Positions 1 through 11,918 of a stretch of 64,000 nt of DNA are shown one piece after another; positions within the stretch are counted from its first letter, which is position 1, and each line of letters opens with the position of its first letter. The position numbers and the translations under genes are program-made. The DNA lies in NCBI GenBank assembly GCA_027919835.1, contig JANVFP010000011.1, positions 744,001-808,000 on the forward strand, written 5' to 3'. This DNA is from Lentinula raphanica. Taxonomy: Eukaryota > Basidiomycota > Agaricomycetes > Agaricales > Omphalotaceae. Under the pieces are notes generated by a model. It made no database searches, was not told the DNA's origin, and saw only the letters and a list, made by a program, of their open reading frames with translations.

Positions 1-985
1 CGAACGTCAGAATGTATAGCATGCGTTGTATGTCACACATTCAGATCTACGGGAACTCACAGGACATAGTTTGGGATAGCCATTTTGGATAGTGACAAGT
101 GAACCGCCGATGATACTTCGCATCTAAGGTACAACATTTCTGACCAGCTTTCAATTTATCGTTTGCAGGTCCAGGAGGCTGTACAGGGAGTTAGAGCGTA
201 TCGGAGCCGCAAGTTGAAGTTGTTCGTGGCTTGCAGAATATTCTAAAGCATCATAGGAAAGAAAGACGAAATGTTGCGGTGGGCGTTCAAGATGTTTGAA
301 CCAAAGTAGAGGGAGGCCAGGCAGAACCAGACTATATGATCAGCTCTTCAATTTCGTCCAGCTCTTACCGCAGAGACTCGCGAAGGCCCATGGTTCTCGA
401 GTGGCACAAATCACGTTCCTACGACGCTGTCGCAGTTTGTCAGAGCTATGAAATGATGATGCCGATGTCCTTTCAGAATCCGAGTTGTCAAAAGATATTC
501 CGCATGAGCAGGAACATCATTGTTAATGCGATATGTTGCGAAGAACAAGACGATAGACGACGTTCTGCCTCAGAAGATAGGGTTTGAACATAAAGTTTGG
601 TAACCGTATAGAGATGGAGAGTCGAAGGACCGGCGATGCTTCGGCCGATCAATCACCACATGGCATCTTTCCCATCACTATCTTTTTTCCCACAACGATT
701 TGACCTACAACGGATAGCATGAGATACCATTCATTCATCTATCTTCCTTCGATGTACCATACAAGTAAATTTTTCATCATTCTCATTACTGAAGACTGAA
801 CTTACAGGTGGCATGACACCGTGACTCTTCGAAATGCCGAGTCTGGATTCTCCCTTTACCAACGAACCTTAAAAGCCTGAAGCTATTCAATCTGGAATCC
901 TCTTCACAACTTGTTTCTCATTCCCCTTCCCTTTCCCGTAACCAGTCGAGTGACGATACACAAGAGCTCTTAGAGCAGGAGCACC
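1..985. other. Upstream intergenic region of the ammonium transporter
   Basis: No gene could be supported here. One open frame of about 80 codons at 336-587 lacks recognisable sequence, splice context or typical coding bias. The last 100 bases before the transporter ATG (986) are rich in C and T (several cttcc and cccttccc runs near 915-940), as is usual for fungal promoters and 5' leaders. Confidence 0.5.
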
Positions 986-3127
986 ATGGTAAACATCACT
1001 TATGATGCCTCCGGATCCATCGTGTGGCAGGATCCTGACACAGGCAAAATTTTCGTCTACAATCCTGGGGACATTGCATGGACTCTGGCTTCCATGGCGT
1101 AAGCTCTCTACTTCTCCAGATACAAGGCTCAGAACTATAATGTACTTGCGTCTCTAGCTTGGTATTTATCATGATTCCAGGTCTTGGATACTTCTATTCT
1201 GGCTTATTGAGGTATGATTTCTCGAGCGATAAGCATTCTCATACTTACCGTTTCTCAGGCGAAAAATGCGCTCTCAATGATCTATCTAAGCGTCATGACT
1301 ATAGCGGTCGTTTCATTCCAGGTAAATGATCCGTGCAAACATCGCAGGCTTATCATTGTTCTGACATCAATTTTCAGTGGTTTTTCTGGGGTTTCTCTCT
1401 GACTTTCAGCGACACTGGAAGCTCATTCATTGGAGACTTGAGTACGATACAATCCTAGACCTATGCAAGACGTGTTGCTTAGTATCATGACAGAGTACTT
1501 CGGTCTCAAAGGCGTTCTTGAAAAACCATCCATTGGCAGCGCTCGAGTTCCAAGTATTGTATTCTGCATTTATCAACTGATGTTCGCAGCCATTACGTGC
1601 GTGAATTCCTTCTCTCATCAAAGACACAGCCTGTGTTTACTCTGCATTTAGACCAATGCTAGCACTCGGAGGATTTGCCGATCGTGCTCATCTGGGTCCT
1701 TTGCTCGCCTTCGTCTTCGCCTGGTCAACCTTAGTATACGACCCTATCGCTTGCTGGACTTGGAATACAAACGGTATTGTCAAAGTCATCAATCACAATC
1801 CTGTTCAGTCTGACTAACCCGGGGGTATGTCACACAGGATGGAGCGCGAAGCACGGCTCATACGACTTTGCGGGAGGAACCCCGGTGCACATTTCCTCAG
1901 GCAGCGCTGCTCTTGCTATCTCGATCTATCTCGGTAAACGACGAGGATATGGAACAGAAGCGTTAGCGTACAAACCACATAACACTACTTTCGTGGTGCT
2001 AGGCACTGTCTTCCTGTGGTTCGGATGGTTAGTAGGAAGTTTATGTTCGTCCCAACTATACCGTGAAGACTAACGTACACAACCTTACTAGGTTCGGGTT
2101 CAATGGTAGGCCTCTCGTTCGGATCACAATATTGAGCTCGAAATGAACATTACATATGACTACAGGTGGTTCCGCACTTTCTGCCAATCTGAGGGCTGCT
2201 CAGGCTTCTATCGTTACGAACTTGGCCGCTAGTGTTGGAGGCCTGACTTGGATGCTTTGGGTAAGAAAGAAGAGTCATACCTCTTTCTCTGTCGCACTGA
2301 TTTGTCTCATGCATCAGGACTATCGAATTGAACGCAAATGGTCCGCAGTTGGTTTCTGCTCTGGAGCAATCGCCGGTCTTGTCGCAATCACTCCTGGCTC
2401 AGGCTTCGTCGGCTCTCGTAAGTGTCCGAACCCCCTCTTGGATCCCCTGAGTTTCTCATTGACGACTTCTGGAATATAGCCGCCGCTGTTCTCTTCGGTT
2501 TCATGGCTGGCACAGTCTGTAACTTTGCCACGCAGCTCAAGTTCGTTTTCGGGTACGATGATTCTCTGGACGTCGTAAGTTTAGCTTCTTCATTACTCGG
2601 CAGGAGAGACTCTTTCGACTGACCCATGCTATCTTACCCACTCAAGTTCGCATCGCACGCTATCGGGGGGATCGTTGGTAACATCCTTACTGCAATATTT
2701 GCTCAAGCAAGCGTGGCAGGATTCGACGGATTTACTATCATCCCAGGTGGATGGTTGGACGGACATTGGATCCAACTAGCTTGGCACATCGCCGATTCCT
2801 GTGCTGGAGTATCCTACTCGTTTACTATGACCGTAAGTCCATGTCATACTTATTCGTTCGTTTGATATATGGTGTTCACCATCACATCTACAGACAATCA
2901 TTCTATGGATCATGCACTATATCCCAGGCCTTAGAATCCGCGTCCCTGAAGGCGTCGAGATTCTCGGAATCGACGAGTCGGATATGGGCGAGTTTGCCTA
3001 TGATTATGTCGCAATGGAGCCAGAGCTCAAGGGCGTAAGCTATGTCTCTTCCGCCATCAGAAGGGAGAGCGATCCCGAATCACTCATGAAGGAGAGGCAC
3101 AGTTCATCACCGACTGGTATTCATTAG
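986..3127 (+). CDS. Ammonium transporter (Amt/Mep family)
   Basis: Plasma-membrane channel-like transporter for ammonium uptake. About nine short exons can be joined: the first starts at the ATG at 986 and ends at a GTAAGC donor near 1100, and the next resumes with ALVFIMIPGLGYFYSGLLR. The Amt signature is clear near 1865-1915 (DFAGGTPVHISSGSAALA), and it carries the first pore histidine. The second histidine of the twin-His pore is in the later segment FASHAIGG near 2650. About eleven hydrophobic segments follow one another. The C-terminal tail has a GIDESDMGEFAYDY-like stretch typical of Mep proteins and ends at the stop at 3125-3127. Length (about 480 residues) fits the family. Nothing looks broken. 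Whether it is a sensor type (Mep2/AmtB-like) or a high-capacity type cannot be told by eye. Confidence 0.93.
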
Positions 3128-4404
3128 TCTGTTTGTACTCATGAACGAAAGGATATTTATTCCCTATTTTTTGATGAATTTCACATTCGTTTCTGCTCAT
3201 TATCTGCTAAGTTTGATACAAGAGTCCCAAGCACAAGACTGGCTCCGTAGTACTACTATACCCTGGTCATGAGGAATCACTTTCACTGTCGGTGTACCCC
3301 CTGTACCCCTTGGCCCTTGTGTGCCAGCTGCTACGTCTACCCGCTCCGACGCTCCCCCCACTGGAATAGTGAGTACTACTTAATGATTGCACTTCTATTG
3401 GCCTCTCTCGGCTCTTCTTTTTTTCTGTCATCGATGTCCACTCTTGTTCACTGTGGTTCTTCTCTCCCAAGTTGCTGCCTCCTTGATCCGTTCTTTTTCT
3501 ACTATATTCAACATATTCATCTCGTTGAACTACTTTTGTTTCTGATTGCTGATGCAAGCTGGCGTTGGACTAGGTCAGACCAGGTTATTAGACGCCGGCG
3601 GGGTACGTTGATACGAGCCACAACCGACATTGAAGCTGTGTTAGGATCAAGGGTATGAAAGAGTAGCATATGCAAAGGGCGACAAAAGCTATGACTGAAT
3701 GAAATGCACGGTGACCGATATCGGTTAGACGCTAGAGGAATTGTTCACTGTTGACAGTGTTGAGGGTATATTTACTATTTTAGGAAGTACACCAGGAGTA
3801 CACCGGCGATGAAATTTCTGAAACCTGAGCCTTGAAACAGCTTGAAACGCCCTCGAGGCGAGTCGAGGGTCGTTGTGATTCTCGATCGTATCTTCCCCGT
3901 TTGGTACGCAGAATCCGACTCCTTCATATACTAAAGTAATACCTCACTCCTTTCTGAGAAATGAAATGATATCAGATCACTACTCCAGGCACAGGTCTTC
4001 CAAGCTGTACAAGGCTGTACGACTTTTCAGCTCTTTTCAGCTCTTTTCAGGTCTTTTCCCTACTTTTTCCAGCTTTTTTGATGCGCCAGACTAGACCAGA
4101 CTCGAGAAGCAACGAAAAAAAAACACTGCAGTGCAGTGCAGTGCTTATCAGCAACAATCAGCCAGCAAATCTACAACTGTTTCCCCACTAGGAGATATAC
4201 CAATGATCTCCTGCTACAATCCAGAGAGTTGGTACCGATGTTCACTGTTTTTGATAAAAGCACACAAACTTCATGATTTCAAGTCTCATTCCTTACCGCT
4301 GGTCGGTTTCGTCGCCTCAGCTCACAGCTATATCGCGATCTTCTACCACTCCACGCACAAAAACGCCAACAATCAGAGCCAGCCACCTCTTACTCATAGT
4401 AAAG
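3128..4404. other. Intergenic region, no supported gene
   Basis: Open frames at 3267-3557 (minus) and 3269-3658 (plus) overlap each other, are compositionally odd and match no family I recognise, so I treat them as chance. The stretch holds small simple repeats (see 4021-4060 and 4128-4145). Confidence 0.4.
4021..4060. repeat. Four-copy 10-base tandem repeat
   Basis: Four adjacent 10-base units differ only at the edges: gacttttcag, ctcttttcag, ctcttttcag, gtcttttccc. It is a pyrimidine-rich tract about 340 bases upstream of the ATG at 4405 and could be promoter or leader sequence. A short gcagt repeat follows at 4128-4145. Confidence 0.8.
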
Positions 4405-5337
4405 ATGCAGCTCCTTCTTCGGCCTTTCCTCTTCGTCGGCATTCTGCTCCTTGCAAAGACGACCGCCGTGCCCGTTTCTTCACGTTGTTTAACGAGCTCA
4501 CATCCTGGGGTGCGAAAACTTCATCTTGTAATGATATATGAGCATTTCATCTGATTCGATACCCTGTCTTCTAGGATGGGGAGGCGGGTGCTTGCTTAGC
4601 AGTACGCACGCTTCCAACGCCCAGAAGACCATTTCCGGCTGACGGTAAAGGCAAAGCAAGTTGTGACATACGACATTATCCCGCGCCTACTAGTCCTCCA
4701 AGAGAGGGGCCATTTAGTCAATACGATGATCAAGTAAGCGAGGCTCTCAAGATCTTGTGGACACCGGATTTTTGGGTTGAAACGGAGGCAACTTCCGATG
4801 AATCTCTTTGGGTTCCATCCGCTACAGTGTCTGACGACCAATTTTCCGAGCTGGTCAGAACCTTTTTGTTCGACCGCAAAGAAGACGTTACTCTAGTGGC
4901 AGTAACTGAAGTCAGCACCGGCACCATTCTTCACGTTGTAGTCTTCGAAGGAAATTCTTTCGATAAGGGTCACGTCGTGTTCAGACCCGGAGAGATATTT
5001 TTCCACTTTGCAAAGGGCAAATACTGGGTCTGACTTTTTTTTACCCTTGTTGCTTTTCCTCGTTGCTGATCTGAGTAAACAGTTTCCTGGCTCAGAGGAG
5101 ACCAAGATGTCCTTCCCTACCTATAAGATGCGGGAGATCAATTCGCCCAATTTCGATGGTCATTTTGTCACTTACGAAAGGCCTTGCCACAGGGAGCCAG
5201 CACAGATCCAGCCGCCGCCAGAGAGCCAACCGCCAACCGTACAGAGAAACCGTAACTCCCGCGGATGCTCTATCGGTTTCATGTTCAGAATCATCACATT
5301 CCCACCTTTCCGAAAAGCTCATAATACTTACAAGTAG
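4405..5337 (+). CDS. Hypothetical secreted protein
   Basis: Three exons are proposed. Exon 1 (4405-4527) begins MQLLLRPFLFVGILLLAKT, a convincing signal peptide, so the product probably enters the secretory pathway. A GTAATG donor and a cttctag acceptor join it in phase to exon 2 (4575-5027), which is open throughout. Exon 3 (5083-5337) follows in phase after a weaker GTCTGA donor and a gtaaacag acceptor, giving about 276 residues. If that last intron is not used, the protein stops at 5033 (about 193 residues). The mature part has no repeats and few cysteines, and I recognise no domain. The C-terminal exon has a Pro/Gln-rich stretch. A secreted effector-like role is possible but purely a guess. 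Confidence 0.5.
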
Positions 5338-5998
5338 TACATGCTGTCGTAGATCTAGATAACACTGTACATCATGACAGGAACTAAGGAGAACCGTTTC
5401 ACTCTCTATTAGAAATATGAAAATCGTCGAGCCTCCGAATAAGTATTCGTGAACTATGCATATACTTACTACAAAACGAGTACTAGATATCAAGTAGGCT
5501 GAGAAAGATAGAGAAAATCTCCAGAACAGCAGTATAGATGGTCGACTTCGGCTTTCTGCGCGACGCTCGTCATCTGATCTTCATCATACGAGCAATTTCC
5601 TCGACGGACAAAGAAAGGAACGGTTAGGAGGACGCTGGATGGACATTGTATAACAGCGACCACTCCTATCCTGCTGGTACGAAACAGAATGCCAGTGACC
5701 AATCCAAAGGGGAGCTCGTTCAACTTCAGCTCTCGGGGAATCAGCCAGTGATTGAATTCCGTTGACAGTCCGGAAGAGAAGGACTGGGGCCTCTTGTTGG
5801 GAGCTCAGAATGACGACTTAGCATTCCAAGAGCTGTCAGTCCAGGGGAGTGTACAATGATACAAGAGTGTGTGACATACAGAGGATATTGTGAACTACAC
5901 GCCGTAACTTAAAGTTTGAGAGAGGAGTACGCTTGGATACAATACGAACGAGGATACCTTAAGTTATGCATAATAAATAACTGCATCACGGAAAATCA
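5338..5998. other. Intergenic region between convergent genes
   Basis: This is the shared 3' flank of the secreted-protein gene and the large minus-strand gene. A 77-codon minus-strand frame at 5490-5723 has no features supporting it. I see no other structure. Confidence 0.4.
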
Positions 5999-8900
5999 TC
6001 ATTTCCCGACCGGTTTCCAGTAGTATTGCTTGTATTTCTTTGTCTCGCTACGCTTCCCAGAACCCGGCATAGTCAGCCTAATCAACTGAGCTCGTTCAGT
6101 ATCGGGATCACAGTCGGGAACATAGAAGAAACGCGAGGAGAAAGGTAGAGGACGATCACGAGGGTCCTATCAAACCATGAGCTCTCAACTTTCGAGAATG
6201 TACAAAGTACAAAAACACTTACGTTGCGGAAACTGCTTTCAACTAGTCCAAACATACCGCATCTAGCCGCCGCCTCTTTCATCACCCTCTCGAACTCAAA
6301 CACCCACATGATATCCTCGTCGGACATACCAGCAGTCCCACCTTCTTCATTCGCAGTCGCGCTTCGTTTTGGGCGTCCTTTTCGAGCAGTTTGTTCCAAT
6401 TTTGCACTCGGATGTTCGAAGAGACCTTCAGATCGGATTTTGTCTGCCACGACGTCGAAATGTGCGGTATTTGCTTTCATGAGATTTGCAAGGACCCTAT
6501 CCCGTGTATCGGACACCGTCCTGTACAGAGAGAGTGCTAGATGAGAAGATGACCGTGAAAGACTCATTGCCTCGATGATGATTCCAGCAAGCTCTAGATC
6601 GAAAGACGAAGCCGCAGGGAGAGTACATCTGGGAGTTCGAGCTTTTGAGGCAGGTTTGATATTTGAAGGTTTATTCCTCGGAATTTTTCTCGCCCTGTCT
6701 TCCTCCTCCTCCTCTTCATCGTCCTCGCCTTCTTGATCACCTTCCTCCTCGCCGCTTTCTTCGCTCTCCTCACTCACATCGTCAACATTGCCCTCATCAT
6801 CTTCAGGTTCAGTGAGTTCAGACTCCGAAGACGACGAAACATTCAGAACAAAGGACTTCTTGTATTTGGACGGTGACCTCATTTTCACATCTTCAGTGGG
6901 GTGTGCTTTTTTGGATCCAGTATCGATCTTTGGTCGAGTAGACTGTTGTGAGTTGACCACCTTCTCGACATCACTGTCACTCTCGCCGGAGTCGGACTCG
7001 ATGATCATTCGTTTGTGAAGAGACCGAGGGGACTTAGTCTTCGATAGGCGACGTTCATGCTGGTCTTCATCAGAGCTGCAATCACGTTCAGTTGTTGCCT
7101 GAGCTGCGACAACTTTCGGAGGAACTCGAGATGGAGCATGAGGAGACCCATAGGCGGCAGCGAGTGCATCTATCCAACCCGCGTCGACCCAAGTCTTGTT
7201 GTCTGATAAGGGAGAAGGCTGCTTGGGAACTGGGGATTCAAGTATCACAGCCCTGGGCCGCTTCGGGGGTTTCGAAGGGATGGCCGAAGAAGTGGAAGAC
7301 GCAGTATGATGATTTGAAGTATTCAAAGCGGAACGCGTAGTTGTACTCGGGATTTCGGGAGAAGGTCTTTCGTCAAATGCCTTTCGCTTTGCGGGTACAG
7401 TGGACGATGACTTCACTTGTGATTGTCCTGAAGGCTTGAAGAGAGCCGAAGTGGCTTTGTCAAGAGAAGCAGGTGGCTTTGGCTCTACGACTTTTTCGAC
7501 CTCCTCAGTATGTTTCGATTTCTTCAACGCACTCTTCGAAGAACTATCGTTCCGAATCGGTGGTTGTGGCTGTATTTTCGAAACCGACGAGTGTGATTTC
7601 GTCTCTTCATTTCTCTCGGGCTTGAATGGCTCTCTCTGTTCGCCTTTTGCCAGAGATGTGCTTTTCTTGTCACCAGAATGTGTACTCGAAGCAGGCTTGA
7701 ACCGCTTGACTACGGTCACAGTGACACGAGGAGCACTGGATGCAATTGAAGGAGCGGTCGAAGTTGCTTTGAGTTTCCTCTTTCTCGATCCCGGATGTTG
7801 GGGGAAGAGTTGATGAGCAGAAGTGGATGCTTGAGGTACTATCAACACAGCCAAAACATGGAAATTATCAGTCTTTGTCGATTGAGGTAAAGGAATAAAA
7901 ATCATCTTAATCACCTGTTACTATATCATGAATGATGGCTAGTTCCGCAACTGTGTCGAGAAGTTTATTCTTATCTTCTTTGGAGTATTTTAGACGCGAA
8001 AGGCATTCGACGGTATTCTGCTCCTGTACCAGATCATGGGGTTGATTTCCTGTCTGTAATGTCGTATGCTGGGATGCTGAACATGCAGCTGACGGTAGTG
8101 AAAGTGAATCAACGGCTAAATAGCAAAAGTAGCTCGCTTTGTCTCGCTCACCTAATCCTGTTGAGTCCAGAGTTACAGCCATAGATTTAGATGCAGGTTC
8201 TATGCTCCTGAAGGACGAGAGAGCATCCTGCATTTTATCATCGTCGATGACGATGGTCGTGCTTTCGTTAGAGTCTTCTTTAGGGGGGGAAGGTGAAGAT
8301 TTCGTTATCGTATTAGCTGGCTTGTTCTCCGACCCTTCTTCTTCTTCCAACCGTGAAATTTTCTCGTCAGGTTCAAGTGATCCATGCAGCTATATATTTG
8401 GAACGTCAATAAGTTCCAGTATGTAGCAGGTGACAATGTAAACAGACCTCGACTTTCTGAGGTTCCTGAGCGCCTGTATCAACTCCAGGAAACTCCACGG
8501 TGAGATCCATAACATCTGTCAAGGGAGAAACTGTGGTGACAGAAAGATCCTTCACATGCACCAAGGGAGAAAGTTGAGCATCCGAAGTCGGCGGTGATGA
8601 AGGAGGTAATGATGATGGGTATACCGAAGGAGAAGATGAGGGAGAGGTAGCAGAGTCAATGGGTAAGTTCCCCTCCGCCTGTTTCGGAGAATGCGCGAGC
8701 ACACCCTGTTTGACTGCCCCAATATCTGGCATCCCCGAAATTTCTGCTACCCGATGCAGTCCACGTTCATCAGCAGGTTCTGGGCTGTTACGTTCACGCT
8801 CAGACGACTCCAGGAAATAAGTACGACGGGGATAAGGTGATACTTTGCTTGGTGAAAAGAATATGATTTTGGTGTCTTTAGTTGGGGAAGGCGAGCCCTC

Positions 8901-9842
8901 GTCTGAAAACAGATCCTTGCGACGAGTAGGAGTATGATAGATAGGATGTAAAGTAACATTCTGAAGGGGATTGGACCTGTCGAAATCTAATCTTGGACCG
9001 TGATTTGAATAATCCATCATTTCAATCCGAACGCGACGATTTCCTATTTCCCTACGATCGATCTCTACGGTTGGTTTAGATCGTTGCTCAAGTGCAGGTA
9101 TGCAGGATTCGAGAGAGGTTTGTGACATGGAGGATGTATGGACCGTACAATTCTTCGCTTCGGATTGCATCGTAGGAAGAGATCTGAGTGGAGGCAGGAT
9201 TGGTTTAAGTGCAGGCGAGGACATTGGCGAAGAGAATAAGTTCGAGATTAGGTCATCCTCTCTAGAATTCGGCACTGGAGAAGAGTAACTGGTCTCGCCT
9301 TTTCCGAAGAGAGACTGGAAGCTCGGGAGCTTTGGCCTCGTGTCGAACTCGTCGTTTGAAGGGAGATTTCGTGAATCATCATAGTACTGTGCATTATACA
9401 TGTACGATTTGCTGGTATCTCGACCGACAATTCTTACTCGAGACGCGTGAGAATAGTGCTGATCTCGATGGGGGAACGTGTTAGATATTAGAGGTGACGT
9501 GACAGGAGGAGGCGACGAAGAAGACGTCGAAGGGGACGAAAAGCGACGTGTATATGATGGGCTACGCGAATATCCAGCTTCCGTCGGGGAATACGTGGAA
9601 TAAGGAGCTGGAGATGAGGATTCGTATGTGTTTCGAGAAGGAGATACAGGGCGCGGACGCGGGTATGTAGCAGGTGATGACATGGGTGACGAGGAATACG
9701 AATACTGAGGGATTTTTTCGGAATGGAATTCCTGAGAGCTGGCATATTGTCGTGTATTCAGGTCGTAATGTCTGCTGGCATTGTGAGTGAGTTGCGAATT
9801 TCTTGTATTGTGCAAGGTAGATGAAGAGGAAGTCGGGTACAT
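5999..9842 (-). CDS. Large low-complexity acidic/Ser-rich protein, probably nuclear
   Basis: Four exons join cleanly, giving a protein of roughly 1,100 residues. The N-terminal exon starts at MYPTSSSSTL (ATG at 9842) and is Ser/Pro/Tyr-rich. It splices at about 8446 to exon 2 (LHGSLEPDEK), then in phase 1 to the segment with KYSKEDKNKLLDTVAELA, then to a long exon with Lys/Arg clusters (SRKRKLKATS) and a very acidic run near 6690-6770 of Glu/Asp. The last intron (GTAAGT near 6222) leads to a conserved-looking end, DPRDRPLPFSSRFFYVPD, closing with KKYKQYYWKPVGK and a stop at 5999. Basic clusters plus an acidic tract suggest a chromatin or transcription protein. The ordered C-terminal 200 residues match no family I can name. 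The start is uncertain because an upstream leader exon is possible. Confidence 0.6.
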
Positions 9843-11918
9843 GGAAGTTATGGTCGGACCTAGGTCATGAGCTGATTCGAGGCAGAGCTTATAATCAACA
9901 AAAGTTTTCCGAGTAAACAAATCACGATCACCTGCTTACGCGCACCGGGCCGCCTTCCGGAGGCGCGTCAGATTTACATTGAAGTTCTTTCACGAAGAAT
10001 CTTGATTCGATGGTATAAGTACTTGTGAAAGTTTTCTATCACTGCCTCTCCGTTCGTCGTATTGAATATCGTCCTGCACTAGAAACAGGATTCACATCAC
10101 TTTTGCCGCCATCGCCTATATTGAACCTCAGCTTTCGTTTCTTCGTTTCTTTCTCTCATATCCGATTTGGTCGACGTGTGGTCCAAGAAATCCAAGCCCG
10201 CACCAATATTTGTAATCATTACGTTATTAATGTCATTCTTTTTACTCATCTTTTGGTAATGCCTCTTATGTCATTTACTTTAAGCGCCTGCGCGCTGCGC
10301 GCGCCGCCCTGCACGTGCTTCCGCGCTCGTGTTTTGATTTGTTGATTAGAAAATTTAATTTTCTCTCTCTTTGGAACCACAACAGCGCAACAAACGCGTC
10401 GAAATTGCGCCAATGATCCAGGTAAGTAACTCTCGTCTACATATTGGGCATAGCTCTGGGTGTGAAAAGGGGTGCTTGAACCTAGCAGGTGCAGGATCAA
10501 TGATTCTGCCCCGAAGGATCTAACTGCACTGCTAGAGGCAATGCACTCATTTCCATGCCCTAGATCATGATTCACAGCCTGGCATCTAATTCAGCATACA
10601 CCATGGCAAAACGAGACGAAATGAGGGCTGGCACGATGAGGCTTGAACCACGACAAACCACAAAGAAATGAGGACCGCAATGACTCAATGAGGATTGCAA
10701 CGCGACGAGGGCTGCAAAACAAGACAACGACCGCAACAAGACAACGACCGCAACGAGCTAATGACCGCAATGCGACAACGACCGAAATGCGACAATGACC
10801 GAAATGCGACAACGACCGAAATGCGACAACGACCGAAATGCGACAACGACCGCAATGAGACGAGGACCACAACGGGGCAAGACAAGACGATGACCATGAG
10901 ACAAACGAGGAACAAGGGGTGAGGGATGAGATGAAGCTTGCATTGAGGTGTGTTCCGTTTTTCCTCTTTTGTTTCATTCAGGCCCCTCACCACAAGCTAC
11001 ATACACCCACCATCGGACCATGTCAAACTATGTCCATATGGCGCCCACAACTCTGGGGTGGTGCACATGAATACAGATGATTTGGCCCTCTCCCTCAAAC
11101 CCCTCCTTGTCAAGACATCCCATCTGATTCCATGTTCTCACCAGAAATTTTGCACTCATGCACCGCAGATGAACCATGGACCAAGTTAGCGTACTATAGA
11201 CAAAAATAATTACAATTTTACATGCAGGCACCCTTGGTACTAAAGTATGTAGATAGCCAATTATTGAAGCAAAACTTGAATAGACTATAGTTATACAAAT
11301 GAAGCACTGCGTTATTGAATGGATAGCAGTGAAGGTGAGGACTCTGTCAGTGGCAAATGACTCAAGTCTCAAAGTGCACAGTGAACAAGGAAATTGGTAG
11401 TACAAAGAGTGTTGCAAGTTCACATAAGGAGTGGTACTGGTTCTATTGATGAGAGAGGTCTCTTTCCAAGCATATCGCTCACGAATGTTTGAACGGGGCG
11501 CGATGGGGAGCGCAGTGGGGCGGGAGCGGTGATAACAGAACTCCGCTCTGCTAAGCGCTCGGGCGCTAATGCTCATCACGTAGCGTTGATGACAGCACAT
11601 TTTGTCATCTGCATTACGTTTGCTTACAAATTTTGGTGCGGGCTTCGTTTGCGTGGTCCAATTGTACCTGTCCTCGAGCTTTTATCGCACGCGATACTTC
11701 TTGATCTCTGACCATCCTTCCTCGAGAGTTCAACATTAATGAAATATGTATCACCACCCTCACCCTGGCAAAACAGCGTTGTTGAATTGAGGGTTGGCTC
11801 AGAAGAAGGACCAGAGCATGAAAGAGTGTTTTCTGATCACCTACTTCCTTCCAGCGAAGACTCTGACCGAGCCAAAACCGGATATCCCGTAAAGAACCAG
11901 AGTTCTTCTCTGGACAGC
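9843..11918. other. Two-kilobase gene-free region with repeats
   Basis: No gene is supported. Overlapping open frames at 10591-10993 are artefacts of the 17-base minisatellite, whose length is not a multiple of three and which therefore stays open in several frames. A strongly G/C-rich patch lies at about 10284-10335 and another at about 11495-11570, bracketing a more A/T-rich interior; this could be the footprint of an old inserted element, but I found no terminal repeats or target duplication. Confidence 0.4.
10697..10905. repeat. Minisatellite, 17-base unit
   Basis: The core at about 10766-10858 consists of tandem copies of a 17-base unit close to atgcgacaacgaccgaa, with single-base differences (caacg/caatg, gaaat/gcaat). 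More diverged copies extend to about 10697 on the left and 10905 on the right. Because 17 is not divisible by three, every third copy restores the frame, producing spurious repetitive open frames on both strands. Confidence 0.9.

Noticed and set aside
10591..10993. Several overlapping open frames with repetitive peptides (RSLSHFGRCRIS type).
   Set aside because: They follow directly from the 17-base minisatellite, appear in multiple frames and lack any splice or start context.
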